Shown here piece by piece: positions 33,470 to 43,606 of a stretch of DNA of 64,000 nucleotides. Source of the DNA: Mactra quadrangularis (lineage: Eukaryota; Mollusca; Bivalvia; Venerida; Mactridae); contig CM046298.1 in NCBI GenBank assembly GCA_025267735.1, positions 29,395,866 through 29,459,865 of the forward strand, given 5' to 3'. The position numbers were made by a program, and so were the translations under genes. Position 1 is the first letter of the stretch; each line of letters begins with the position of its first letter. The notes beneath the pieces are model-generated. The model saw only the letters and a program-made list of their open reading frames with translations. It was not told the DNA's origin and ran no database searches.

Positions 33470-33680
33470 TCACAAAATGTCTTACGATAAAGATCATTTA
33501 AAGTCTAAACCAAGAAATATTAATAATACGGTGATTTTTGGTCAATCTAATCTAAATATCATTAAATTATGTAGAATAGTGTATACATTTTTAACACAGT
33601 ATCATAGTTATGCTAATTAACTGCAAAATGTATGAAAATGACAAACGCTAACTTTTTTCGAAAAAGATTTTTCTGAAAAG
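33470..33680 (+). mobile_element. MITE, CTTACGATAA-TIR family, copy 3
   Basis: It begins CTTTTCACAAAATGTCTTACG and ends near AAAAAGATTTTTCTGAAAAG. It shares AATTATGTAGAATAGTGTAT and TCATAGTTATG with the copies at 17627 and 36885. It lies less than 100 bp after the exon-like sequence. Confidence 0.72.
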
Positions 33681-33902
33681 ATGCACTGATTCTGTACTTA
33701 GACTTGTTTAAGATATGATAAATTGATAAGAGTTTATTAAGTTTCATCAAGAAAGTTGTATTTGAGTTAAATGTTGCCATAAAAATGCACCTTTATTTAC
33801 GTGTTTGATAGAAGTATGTGCATACAAATATGCATAAAACGCAGTAATAGTCCACCAACAGTGTACAAAGACAAACAGAATCATGACTGACAACATAATA
33901 AA

Positions 33903-34493
33903 TAGGGTTGTGGATTGTTGAGCAAGTAGCGATCCGATCCGAAGCACGATGGACCTTTCCGAGTGTGACCTTTTTATTTGAATAACAATACATTTACCCA
34001 CAAATATAACCATGTGCTCTTTTGTTAACATCTTGTTTGTGGGACAGAAAGTAATTGTAAACCTTTTTTAAATATGCTATCATGGTCATGGAAAGGTCCA
34101 TTCATGTGTACCGATTTACGAATCAAACCACGAACCACTATTAATGGAGAAGGATATAGGAATTCATGTAATACCAAAAATATGTGAAGCATTGCAGAAA
34201 CTGTAACTATATGGAAAACAATGTACTCAAAACATTTCTGTTACCAATCGTTTTATAGGCATTTTCATTGCTAACATTGTTGTTAAAATGTGTATCCATC
34301 GAAACTTTGAATTAAATCAAAATTTTCATTAGTTTTGCGGCTCGTTTGAAGTAGTAATTTAGCTAAAAATTTTCTTTCATTATTACCAAAACTAGATCAG
34401 TATCCGACGATTTGGGACGTGAAGAATATTCGTACTCGACTTTCAGGTCGGGATCGCGAATATCCGAGAACTCGGATACTCGCAGCAGTCCTA
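33903..34493 (+). mobile_element. hAT-like element, GCGAGTATCCGAG family, copy 2
   Basis: The left end is TAGGGTTGTGGATTG followed by CAAGTAGCGATCCGATCC. The right end is GAACTCGGATACTCGCAGCA then GTCCTA. It is the same family and orientation as 46878-47348. A clear 8 bp duplication could not be read, probably from decay. A 94-residue frame on the minus strand is not recognisable as transposase. Confidence 0.78.
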
Positions 34494-35101
34494 ATAAACT
34501 GACTGGATAATTAATACATACACTATTAAATATGGCCGATGATTTATTTATTAATCCTCGTATTGTTTAATACCATCCGTATGTCAGTGGTGCATACATT
34601 AACTTCGCTGATTTAAATCAATATCTATGACAGAAGTAATGTTGTGAATATTTCAATCAATGGAGTTACTGTATGCTCCACTGATAGTTGAATAAACTTT
34701 GACTCAACAATATATAGTTTGATAACAATAGAATATAGCACAACAATTGCTTGGCCCTTTGATACGCTCGTCATAGACAGTTCATAAGGCCGGCGGACGT
34801 CACAATAGTCCACCATATAACTTTGTCATCTTAAAGCAGTTTGACTATATATGTGCACGCATTTACGAACATACCCGTGAGAACAAACACGCAACTACAT
34901 CAAGTACAGTTTTGGAGTTATTTCCCTTTAATTGATTTAAAAAGTATAATTATTTTTTATGATTTCTGGTAATTGTTTCGATTTTATGGCAGCAAACCTT
35001 AATATCAGGAAACTAGTGTTATTTTCATCACAAGACATACCGCGTGCATTTAATCTGAATTATCGAACGACGTACCTTTGCTTTGTATTTAGTGGTTGCA
35101 C
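34494..35101. other. No supported feature
   Basis: AT-rich sequence. A 63-residue minus-strand frame at 34625-34816 has no recognisable motif. Confidence 0.4.
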
Positions 35102-35104
35102 TTA

Positions 35105-36492
35105 GGGCCCCGTTACACCAAACTAGTTCCAGAACGTTCGACCCCGTCCTAAAAAATCGCGAAACTGGTTGTGAACGAGCTATCACGTGTCGTTTAAGTC
35201 GGAAAATGTCAGATTTACGATCATAGTTCGTACAGAACCAGTCCCCAATACGTGCAATTCGTTTTTATCCCGTCTATAGTCCGTTTGTAACGGGATCAGA
35301 TCGGGTAAAATTGCTTGTTCTCGTCACGAGACACCGTCTCCATCTAGTCCGAACCGTTCGTAGTCCGTTTTAACCTGTTCATAACTAGTTCTTCTAAGCT
35401 CATTTACTATTGACCATCCTGTTTAAGACAGTTCAACTCGTTCTAAGAACGTTCCCATCTCGTTCTAAGAGCGTTCTGAACGTAATGACATCACGTTCTG
35501 GTCTGATTGCTATGAATATCCAGGACGTTTCTACCCGTTGGCATTCTCGTTCCACGGTATAAGCTGTGTGGACACAAATTGTCAAGCATCACTGTGACCA
35601 CCATGCTTCCAAAAAAGAGCAGAGCAAGTCAGGCGACGCATGTTAAGACAATCGCTCCCAAAAATCACCTGCTTAGATAAAGCTTTTAAAGACCAGCCTC
35701 TAGTTAAGCCTAAGAATTCTGAGCCTCCTGAGTCGGTCAATGAAAATGAGGGAGTCGTATCTCCTGTTTCTTCTAATGACTCAGACAGCCAGGTTTCGGG
35801 AGAAGATTTGGGACAGAGTAAGAAGCCAGAAAAAAGAAGAAAACTAAGACATACACCCATCTCTTTGTGAGAAATGGTCTGTATTTATACCAAACCTTGC
35901 CAGATCGTACTGTAGGCGTTACTGTGTTGTACGAACTGCATACGAACGCAATAAACTTATTAAGAACGAGTAGAACGTACCAAAAACCTACTGCGAACTT
36001 TAAGAACTGCGTGTTAACGTGTTGCAAACTGGTTCAGAACTTAATAATTTGTTTTCATACATTTCGACGGGATAACAACGCACTATGGACGTAATCAAAA
36101 CGAGTTACTACGTCTGTGTGCAAACGGAATTAACCGAGTTACAAACGGAATAGGTCGGTGTGTAAACGTACTGCAAATTGATGCCCGATTGAACTACGAC
36201 AAGTCACGTCCCGAGTATGATGCTAGTACGGCAATTTCGTTCGCAGTACGTCCATTCCGTTGCCAATACGTTGTTACTCAGTCTAGTTGCAGAACGGGGA
36301 GGCCGCAGAAAATTTTTGAGTCGACTCAAAGTTCTGAAACCCCATTATCGTTCAACCCCGTCAGAGCTCGTTCATCACGATCGTACACAGACTGTAGCAA
36401 GTTGCTACTACGTCCATTCCGTTTTCACACTGAACTTGTTCGGTCCAATTTTTCAAGAGCGTAGTGAGAACGAGTTTGGTGTAACGGGGGTA
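35105..36492 (+). mobile_element. Harbinger-like TIR element, copy 1 (1388 bp)
   Basis: The left end is GGGCCCCGTTACACCAAACT; the right end is AGTTTGGTGTAACGGGGGTA. The triplet TTA lies at both edges (35102-35104 and 36493-36495). The second copy (47780-49179) has GTA at both edges instead, so a 3 bp target duplication is well supported, as in PIF/Harbinger elements. The subterminal regions carry many CGTTC/GTTC words on the left and GAAC/ACGAAC words further right. It contains a short coding remnant (35603-35870) but no transposase. Confidence 0.88.
35603..35870 (+). pseudogene. Coding remnant inside Harbinger-like element, copy 1
   Basis: An ATG-led frame starts MLPKKSRASQATHVKTIAPK and shifts frame at about 35660. 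It continues ITCLDKAFKDQPLVKPKNSE, an acidic Ser-rich stretch, and a basic end (KKPEKRRKLRH) before TGA. The homologous frame in the second copy is unshifted across this point and reads MPPKMSRIKQTTRVKTIASK. This could be the N-terminus of the element's accessory DNA-binding protein or a captured host exon; too little remains to decide. Confidence 0.6.
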
Positions 36493-36884
36493 TTAACTAG
36501 GGTTTTATGTGGTTCATAAAAAAATTAACCACGTCCAATTCTAGCAGTAGCCAAGAAATGTATATATAATCTAATTGAGCATAAATAACAATGGCATTTC
36601 ATTGTCTGATAATGTCCACATAACCTTGTGAGTTAAAATTATTTACTTTGAATCATCTGCACAATTGTTTTGCCACTGGCTTCAACTTTGTACATAAAGG
36701 ATTTAAAGCTGACTACTAAAACTCACAGGATCAGTGAGAAATTTCATGAAAAGAAAGGTAGTAGTTTTTATGGGCTATTATATGTATTTCAATCATTTGT
36801 CTTGAAAAAAAACCACCGGCTTACAGAAGTTTTTATTCACTTTATTTGTAGTAACTGTAGATCACGCAAGTAAAGACCCAGTGG

Positions 36885-37090
36885 GGATTTTCACAAAAAT
36901 CTTACGATAAAAATTACCGTAAGTCAAAAGCAATTTATGATACAGTCATTGATTACCATTCAATTCCAAATATTTTAATTAATTATGTAGAATAGTGTAT
37001 ACATTTTGATTATTTTATCATGGTTATGTTTATTATCCATCTGACTTGCAAAATATATGAAATTATCTTACGAAAACATTTTTTACTAGA
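36885..37090 (+). mobile_element. MITE, CTTACGATAA-TIR family, copy 4
   Basis: The left TIR is well preserved: TTTTCACAAAAATCTTACGA then TAAAAATTACCGTAAGTC. The interior has ACCATTCAATTCCAAATAT, AATTATGTAGAATAGTGTAT and CATCTGACTTGCAAAATAT. The right end, ATTATCTTACGAAAAC, is eroded. Confidence 0.75.
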
Positions 37091-37101
37091 TCATTTGTAA
37101 T

Positions 37102-37358
37102 TAGGTGCGTACGTATTGACCCCGACCTGCCCTTTCACATTTACATCTAATTATTATCTACACATATCCTGACGAAAGTCAGTACCACGCCTATTCTACA
37201 CTTCGGCAGCGATCGTAAAATTATACAAGTGTGTTTGTGTGTTTAAACTTACAATCCTCACGGTCACTGTGTAATCGAGAATTAATACTACATTCGTATT
37301 CAATGTAATGAATATTCTTGCATAAAGGTCAGGTCGGGGTCAACATGTACGAACTATA
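37102..37358. mobile_element. MITE with GTTGACCCCGACCTG-type ends
   Basis: The left side GTACGTATTGACCCCGACCT is inverted on the right as AGGTCGGGGTCAACATGTAC. TA dinucleotides lie at both possible edges. The right-hand TATTCTTGCATAAAGGTCA is shared with the MITE at 41783-42177, so the two are probably related. Non-coding. Confidence 0.65.
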
Positions 37359-37898
37359 CTGATTATACCAATACTTCTGTCCTCCTTTATAATACGAAAA
37401 TATTATCCTGGGCAAGGCTCACATTCCTCAATTATGTTTAATGACCCAATCGTTGAAAATTATCTTACAGTCAACTCGTCATTTGTGGCGTAAAAGTCAC
37501 AAATTTAAATCCAGTGACTTGTACATCAAAAGAAACAAGCCTTATACATGTACTGACCGTGTCAAGCCAGTTGTTCATATATTATAAAATTGTCATACCT
37601 TTTATTTTTAATTGCCTCGGTAAATTTTGACCATGGTTTTCCATTTATACTGCAACTGTATTGATTTGATGAACACTCACATAATCGTATCTGAAGTACA
37701 AAAAAAGCTCAAATAAAGTAATTACAAAATGTACATCAAAATGATAGGTGACAGGGTTTTGTCTTTCATAAGATTTTAATTCTAACTGGTACAGTGTTAA
37801 CAAGACCATCTTTTATGATAGTATGTCATTGATGATAAATTAAAAATTTTTCGTGCTGAGGTAAGTATATGTTTCGAAATTCATCAGCGGAAGTAAAA
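37359..37898. other. No supported feature
   Basis: AT-rich sequence without recognisable genes or boundaries. Confidence 0.4.
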
Positions 37899-37902
37899 AT
37901 GA

Positions 37903-38363
37903 AACACTGTCTTATTTGAATATGGAATGTATCATTTAATATGGAATTCACTGTTTATAAACATGAGACTACATGTAGCCCCTTTAACCTTTATAAACAT
38001 GAGACTTCATGTAGCCCCTTTAACCTTTATAAACATGAGACTTCATGTAGCCCCTTTACAAATATGAAACTAAATGTATCACATGTGTTGAGACATCTTC
38101 ACTAAGGATTAAACACTAAAATCCAGTCCAAATTTAGTTCATGCGCCGCATGGACAAAATCTACTATATACAGTCTCTATCAACCAATAACTAGTATAAT
38201 GAACTAGATTAGAAATTTTGTTCATGCGCGGCATAAACAAAATTTGAAAATACAAAACGAATAGACTACGTACAGTCTATTTTGTTGAACAAAATGAACT
38301 GTACAGTGAGTATAGTGAATTCCATATTAAATGATACATTCCATATTCTAATAAGACAGTGTT
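37903..38363. mobile_element. TIR element (461 bp) flanked by ATGA
   Basis: Terminal inverted repeats of about 50 bases begin AACACTGTCTTATTTGAATA on the left and end in the near-perfect inverse TATTCTAATAAGACAGTGTT on the right. The 4 bp ATGA lies outside both ends (37899-37902 and 38364-38367). The interior holds three 36 bp tandem units (37955-38058) and two inverted-palindrome words (CATGCGCCGCATG, CATGCGCGGCAT). Non-coding. The superfamily is uncertain; a 4 bp duplication fits few groups. Confidence 0.85.
37955..38058 (+). repeat. Three 36 bp tandem units
   Basis: Units contain TATAAACATGAGACTTCATG and TAGCCCCTTTAACC. Three nearly identical copies are followed by a partial fourth. Confidence 0.9.
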
Positions 38364-38863
38364 ATGATTTTTTCGGCGTAGCTGTCTAAGCTGGATTTTG
38401 ACCTACATTTCTGTATAATGACGTCTTGTCTGGGATTTCGGAAATCCGCCGTTCTATTGGATGATTTTATAAGCACTGAAAATGACGTACGGGGGAAACA
38501 CAGAAAATCCCCTCTTCGATTGGATGGCCCTGACACGCGCGAAAAAATAAAGGCCACACTATTGTAATGCAGTGTTTTACGAAATTTTGCTTCGTTCGTA
38601 GAATTTTTTTTTGGGTAGACTTCTATTGCTTTCCAAAGTGTTTTTTTCATATTGTAACAATAAAAAGTTACGTGTCAAACACAATATTTTATGGGTAAAA
38701 TGAATTACGTCTCCAGATGTGAACCGGTTTCTCGTAAAAAGTCTGACATATTACCCAATAATTATTAAGTTAGCCTCACTGCGTTCAGTTTCCGGGGTTT
38801 ACACTTTGAGAGTCACAGCTCCACATATATTTATTAATCTGCAGAGTTATTGGTACGTTACTT
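38364..38863. other. No supported gene
   Basis: The minus-strand frame 38348-38650 partly overlaps the TIR element and is not recognised. No repeat boundary was found. Confidence 0.35.
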
Positions 38864-38867
38864 TTAA

Positions 38868-40323
38868 GGTTCTGGAACTGTAACTAACTTCGGTAAACTT
38901 CCACACTCGATACAATCCGGATTTTTCCCGAATACCTATCTTCGTCAAGTTTCGTAATTGCTATTTTTAGAAATTTTCACCACGTGACGTGGGTTTTTCG
39001 AGAAGTCATAGGGTAACGCATTTTCTGAAAATGGCGAAACCAGACGCTCTACAGCGTGATCGTAGTTAGTAATCGTAAAAATAATGGTTTATCGACATAA
39101 AAACAATGAAAAGCCGTAGTGGATCATAACTTTTGCGTTGATTCTGTTTGTACAGGTGTAAACATTTTTTTTCATCTTTTTTTTACGATGTAAATTGGGT
39201 ATGACTGAAACACGAAATGGAGATTTTGAGGCGAAATGTACGAAATGGAGAATTTGGGGCAAAATGGGGTTTTGATTGTTTAATCTATTTTGTGTACTGA
39301 AAATGAACAAAGGTAAAATAATCTACACAAATATCGATAAACTGGAAAGAATGTTTAACTTATATTGATTTATTGCCGAATTCCCACAAATAATCGTACC
39401 AAAGTCAGCATATAAAGACAAAATCGTTGCACATTTTCTGTTTTTAATATCATCATATTCTAATTATAAAAAACAATACAATAAACAGCATAATTTGAAA
39501 GCTAAGGCACATAATATGCCAACATTACTAACTCTAGTGTCCAACTGTTTGTGCAAAAAACGACAACAGCAGAAAACATAGCTGGTACAAGTTTAATCCC
39601 CAAATAGTCCCCTCAAGCTTGCCAAAAAGCATAGGAGAGAAGGTTTTTATATGATAATGCAGAGTTTAACATACATTTTCCATCTCAAATACCAATTTTA
39701 GATGATATATTTGTATAAAGTAGTATTATTTGTAATTGACCATTTTGACGTTATTTTTCTCTATAAAATCTCTTGCAGTTTCAGTACAGTAATCTCATAC
39801 AAATTCTTATAAAAAATTTAAGAAACGGTAAAATTTCTTAAATTTTTCATTATATGGGCAGTTAATACTGCAGAAAAATTTAAAACTAGCTGCATGTGTC
39901 TAACTAACTTTTAACTTGAGATATTTGCTTTTAAAGATAGGGTAATTTTTTTAACATTCTCAAAAACTCGGATTTTTTGCTTGGGGGTACATGTATGCAA
40001 ATCTCTGTATTTTTATATGTATTTGTCCAAAGTGTAACCTGGTTGCTCTGATTTGTCATTACATGACTGTATAACAAGAAAATGGATTAAAACTTGGAAA
40101 TAAAACAGCAGAATTTGAAAAAAAAAAGTTCTTTCACATTTTGTCCCAGCACAATTTACGGTCTTTCTGAAAATCAAGGGTCACGTTATAAAAATGCACA
40201 TAACTTAAGTTACAAACGGTAAATGTCTTTAAAATTTCAGCATTCAATGTCTTTAATAGTATAGATTCAAGAAACAATATCAGTTTAAGAATTGTGGAAG
40301 GTCACCATTACAGTTCCAGAACC
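38868..40323. mobile_element. piggyBac-like non-autonomous element (1456 bp)
   Basis: The ends GGTTCTGGAACTGTAA and TTACAGTTCCAGAACC are exact 16-base inverses and are bounded on each side by TTAA (38864-38867 and 40324-40327). TTAA duplication is the hallmark of piggyBac insertion. The interior is AT-rich and I see no transposase. The 73-residue minus-strand frame at 39089-39310 is not recognised. Confidence 0.75.
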
Positions 40324-40329
40324 TTAAGA

Positions 40330-40782
40330 ATAAATTCATAATTTTTGTTTTGTAGCATTAATGAATAGGTTTTCACAATGCAATTTTCAAAAATCTTCTT
40401 GTCTGAAACTACAAGGCCTTGAGCTTTCATATTTGGTATATAACATCATCTAAAGGTCCTCCATCACAGTTGTTCAAATTATGCCCCTGGGTCAAAATTG
40501 ACCCCACCCCATGAATCACAATATTACATTGAATTATATAAGGAAAAGTTCAAACAACATCTTCTCTTGAACCGCTTATGATAATTTGCCCTAACTCAAC
40601 AGGAATGGTCCGTGGGTGGTTCCCTACCAAAATTGTTCAAATAGGTCTGATTGGTTGGATAAGTAGGTCACTGGGTCAAAAAATAGGTTTTAACATTAGT
40701 GGTCCTCTGTAAATGGCTCTTCTGTGACCTTTGACCTTTTCCTCAGGTGAGCACCCAGGGCCCTTTGGGCCCTCTTGTTTTT
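40330..40782 (+). repeat. Dispersed repeat of bivalve type with GGGTCAAAATTGACCCC
   Basis: Landmarks in order are AATCTTCTTGTCTGAAACTA, TTTGGTATATAACAT, GTTCAAATTATGCCCCTGGG, the palindrome GGGTCAAAATTGACCCC, and an end with CAGGTGAGCACCCAGGGCCC then TTTGGGCCCTCTTGTTTTT. From memory, this string of motifs is widespread in bivalve genomes. Non-coding. Confidence 0.65.
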
Positions 40783-41782
40783 AAATCGACGCCGTTTGTC
40801 TTTTTTAAAGACATTTCTTGTTTATTGTCATGGTCATCAGATTTGTAACCACGGAACCGTGGAAACATATCTTTCTTTCAGAGCCAAGATACAGAAAAAT
40901 AACGCTTTCAGAAAATATATGTCTACAAGATTGCCTTGTGGAAATGAAGATTATGGTTGATCTATAGATTATCATTCGGAGCTCCTCCGTCATACATTAC
41001 GCGAAATCTCGGGTATATTTAGACATCACTATGAATCTACCTTTGTGTCACATGTCCAAACAGAATTAGGCGAGTAAACCACTGTCGGTACCGGTGCCAG
41101 TATCGGTATCATTTACACATGTCCGGTAAATACTATTTCGGTTTGAAACCGGCGTTTAAATTAGGCCATACAATATCGGAATTTTGTTAAGCGTCCGCGT
41201 GCGCGTAGGTTTTAGAGTACTTAAATAAAATAAAAACAAAATTTTCTAAAATTATTCCGATGTTCAGGGATTCGATACGACAATTTAATTCAGGGGAAAT
41301 TATGTTCGGCAACGACGTTATTCATCGTAAGCAATTTATCATAACCGCGTTATAAATACAATATAATCTAGTCATTTTATATTAAATTCAGACCATTTAT
41401 TCATATTATGAGGTCATTCCATTGAAAGAAATTTATATAACGAATTGTTTTTGTAGTGAAACTATTTGTGTTTTCGTTTGTGTGTTTTTGTGAATAGGTA
41501 CCTAGGTTTGTCAAATTTGAGTTGACGCTTAACAGAATTCTAATTTGGCACGGCCTTACCGAGTTTGTACGGACTTGAAAAGTTAAAATAGACTTTTTGC
41601 TTCAACAACGTTTGTATATTGTTAGGTAGAAAGACGTATACATATTAATCAAGTGTAAAATTAATTTTATAAGTATGGCATGTTATTGTACTTATAAATT
41701 GGACTTATCCGTTTTGGAGGAAAACGTACAAGTCTACAGTATTGTAGTGCAGTCTTATGAAATCAAAATCAATTGTTTAGTA

Positions 41783-42177
41783 TAGTCCAACAGAATTAAC
41801 CTGAGCTTGAACTACCTGATTATAATAATTACACACTTCACTTACAATAAATCGTGAGTTTCCGTATGTGTGTATACGGTTATACACGTGTTTATAACAA
41901 CCGATGTGACTATAAATCAATTTATTATAAGTGGCATGTGATTGTACTTTTAATTTTGAACACATTAGTTTTTGGGAAAACAAGTAAATTAACAATATTA
42001 TGGCACAGTTTCAAAGTATTTATTCTTATGAAAACAAAATTAATTGCTCAGTATGTGTATTTTGTCGAAAACTTCCGATAAAGCGCGATTTACAAACACA
42101 AACAAAAATAGACTGTAAATACTGAGTTTAATATATTCTTGCATAAAGGTCAAGCTCAGGTTAATTCTGTTGGACTA
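41783..42177. mobile_element. MITE nested in the hAT element
   Basis: TIRs of about 30 bases: TAGTCCAACAGAATTAACCT with GAGCTTGA on the left is the exact inverse of the right end. TA lies at both edges (41781-41782 and 42178-42179), as for mariner-like MITEs. The internal sequence at about 41920-42055 is similar to DNA just outside the left end (41640-41780), so an older tandem duplication is also present. Confidence 0.82.
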
Positions 42178-42535
42178 TACGCCTGGCTCAGTATATATGA
42201 TTTTAGATATTACTTGTTTTATATAGATTATAATAGAAAACTTCTGAATATATTCCTCATTTTTGGCAATTAGACTCTTCTTTGTTAGACTGACGCGCAA
42301 AATTTAAAAAAAATCCCTTATTGTGAGCCCATTATTTTGTATTACCTGATTCCTTAAATGATTCCTTAAATCAATGAAATTTGGTATTATCTTTAGTGTT
42401 TTCTGAAATTTTAAAAAGTTCCACTAGCAGTTATTATTATCTGATTGCTTATATAAGTGTAATTCGATATTTTTAACTGTTTTCTGAGTGAACTGTTGAC
42501 CGGACAATAGTTTTGACTGTTTTCCGCGCATGCTC

Positions 42536-42741
42536 TGACGTCACGTATTGACGTCACGAACTGTTACTGTACTTATATAAAGGGAACTTCAAGTATCTGC
42601 TACGGGATTTAGACTTTACCAGACGCTTTAAACATGTCAAGTACTGTTAAAATAGTAATTGATCAGGTAATAAACAGTTATTTTATGTGTGATTTGGGAA
42701 CAGTCAAACGGTTGTTCCTCGATGTCAGGAATAGTGCTTAA
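42536..42741 (+). promoter_or_regulatory. Promoter-like block: two TGACGTCA sites, TATA box, short ORF
   Basis: Two perfect CRE-type palindromes TGACGTCA lie at 42536-42543 and 42549-42556, 13 bp apart. A TATA box (TATATAAAG, about 42575) follows. An ATG at 42634 opens a 35-codon frame starting MSSTVKIVIDQVINSYF. A donor-like CAG|GTAATA occurs at codon 11-12, so the ATG could head a first exon. Core-promoter architecture is seen directly; activity is inference. Confidence 0.45.
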
Positions 42742-42845
42742 AACTGTTTCCCTAGGCCTACGGCCTCGGGAAACATTTCAAAACACTATTCCCTCCACCT
42801 CGGGCCAACAGTTTGACTGTTCCCAAATCACATATGAAATAACTG
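42671..42845. repeat. Large imperfect hairpin
   Basis: Arms of about 85 bases fold around GTTTCCCTAGGCC / GGCCTCGGGAAAC. The outer pairs are ACAGTTATTTTATGTGTGAT with the inverse of ATCACATATGAAATAACTGT, and the middle pair is GGGAACAGTCAAAC with GTTTGACTGTTCCC. Confidence 0.85.
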
Positions 42846-43117
42846 TATACTGTTGATCGGTCAATAGTTTCCACTGTTTCCTGTGCATGAAAATGATAAG
42901 TCAGTTGAAATATGAAATAAAACTAAAAATATTTGTATTACATAAATTGATATCCAATACAACTTTTTATGCTATTGTAAAAGGATTTAAGACTATTTGC
43001 CAACGATGTTACTGTCTGGAACGTCTTTCAAATCATTACCCTTGCGTCACAATATTACGAAAACCTCTGCAATAAAATTTGTAATTCTGTAATATTGTCT
43101 TTCGGTTGTAATTTGTA

Positions 43118-43202
43118 CTTGTCATTTTGTGCACTGTCCCATCTAGATCTTATAAATTATATTGTTGTTATTTTGTCATTTTGTGCACTGTCCCATTTAG
43201 AA
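43118..43202 (+). repeat. Two-copy 55 bp direct repeat
   Basis: TGTCATTTTGTGCACTGTCC occurs twice, about 55 bases apart, within the decayed hAT body. Confidence 0.75.
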
Positions 43203-43349
43203 TGCCTTTTGGATTTATAGACTGACTCGATTTTGTACAACAAAACGTTCTTTCTGATGAACTTCTTTGGCTATTTGTTCAAAAAGTTCATTATAGGATT
43301 ACACAATATTTTATTGATATTGTTTTGGTAAGAAAATATTTAGTACGAA

Positions 43350-43606
43350 TGTCATGAGGGGTGAATTTCCTGTTCTAGCTCTTGGTCATGTATTCATTAG
43401 TATTTTCTACGAAACCTTAACTATCATAATGGAACGATACAATAATAAATTGCAAAACTTGCATTGCAAAACTTCTCTGTCTCGGGCTCATGTTTACCCA
43501 GTGAACGGATGTTTTCACTGGCTGTTAACACAATAAACCAGAAAAGATATGTCTCGATCCGGAAAAAGCTGATATGTTTATATTCTCACTTAAAAATGCT
43601 GATTAA
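43350..43606 (+). pseudogene. hAT transposase C-terminal (dimerisation) remnant
   Basis: Frame pieces read GEFPVLALGHVFISIFYE, then, after a short disruption, SGSCLPSERMFSLAVNTINQ and KRYVS. A one-base frame change leads to DPEKADMFIFSLKNAD and a TAA stop (43604-43606). This order (FP-x-LA, then PSER-x-FS, then a KADM-x-IFL-like helix at the very end) is the signature of the hATC dimerisation domain. The upstream DDE and BED parts were not recognised. Non-functional. Confidence 0.85.

Larger units (their letters stand above)
42485..42889. repeat. Direct repeats flanking a promoter-like block
   Basis: A 41-base sequence at 42491-42531 (ACTGTTGACCGGACAATAG, then ACTGTTTTCCGCGCATG) recurs at 42849-42889 (ACTGTTGATCGGTCAATAG, then ACTGTTTCCTGTGCATG). 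The enclosed 320 bp contains the TGACGTCA/TATA block and the hairpin. This could be a small element with direct terminal repeats or part of a larger one. Confidence 0.6.

Noticed and set aside
35582..36027. Minus-strand frames of 92 and 84 residues
   Set aside because: They are antisense to the better supported plus-strand coding remnant shared by both element copies.
36189..36519. Overlapping frames of 91 and 100 residues near the right end of the Harbinger-like element
   Set aside because: They are translations of the subterminal GTTC-rich repeats and recur as shadows in the other copy (48800-49151); no domain.
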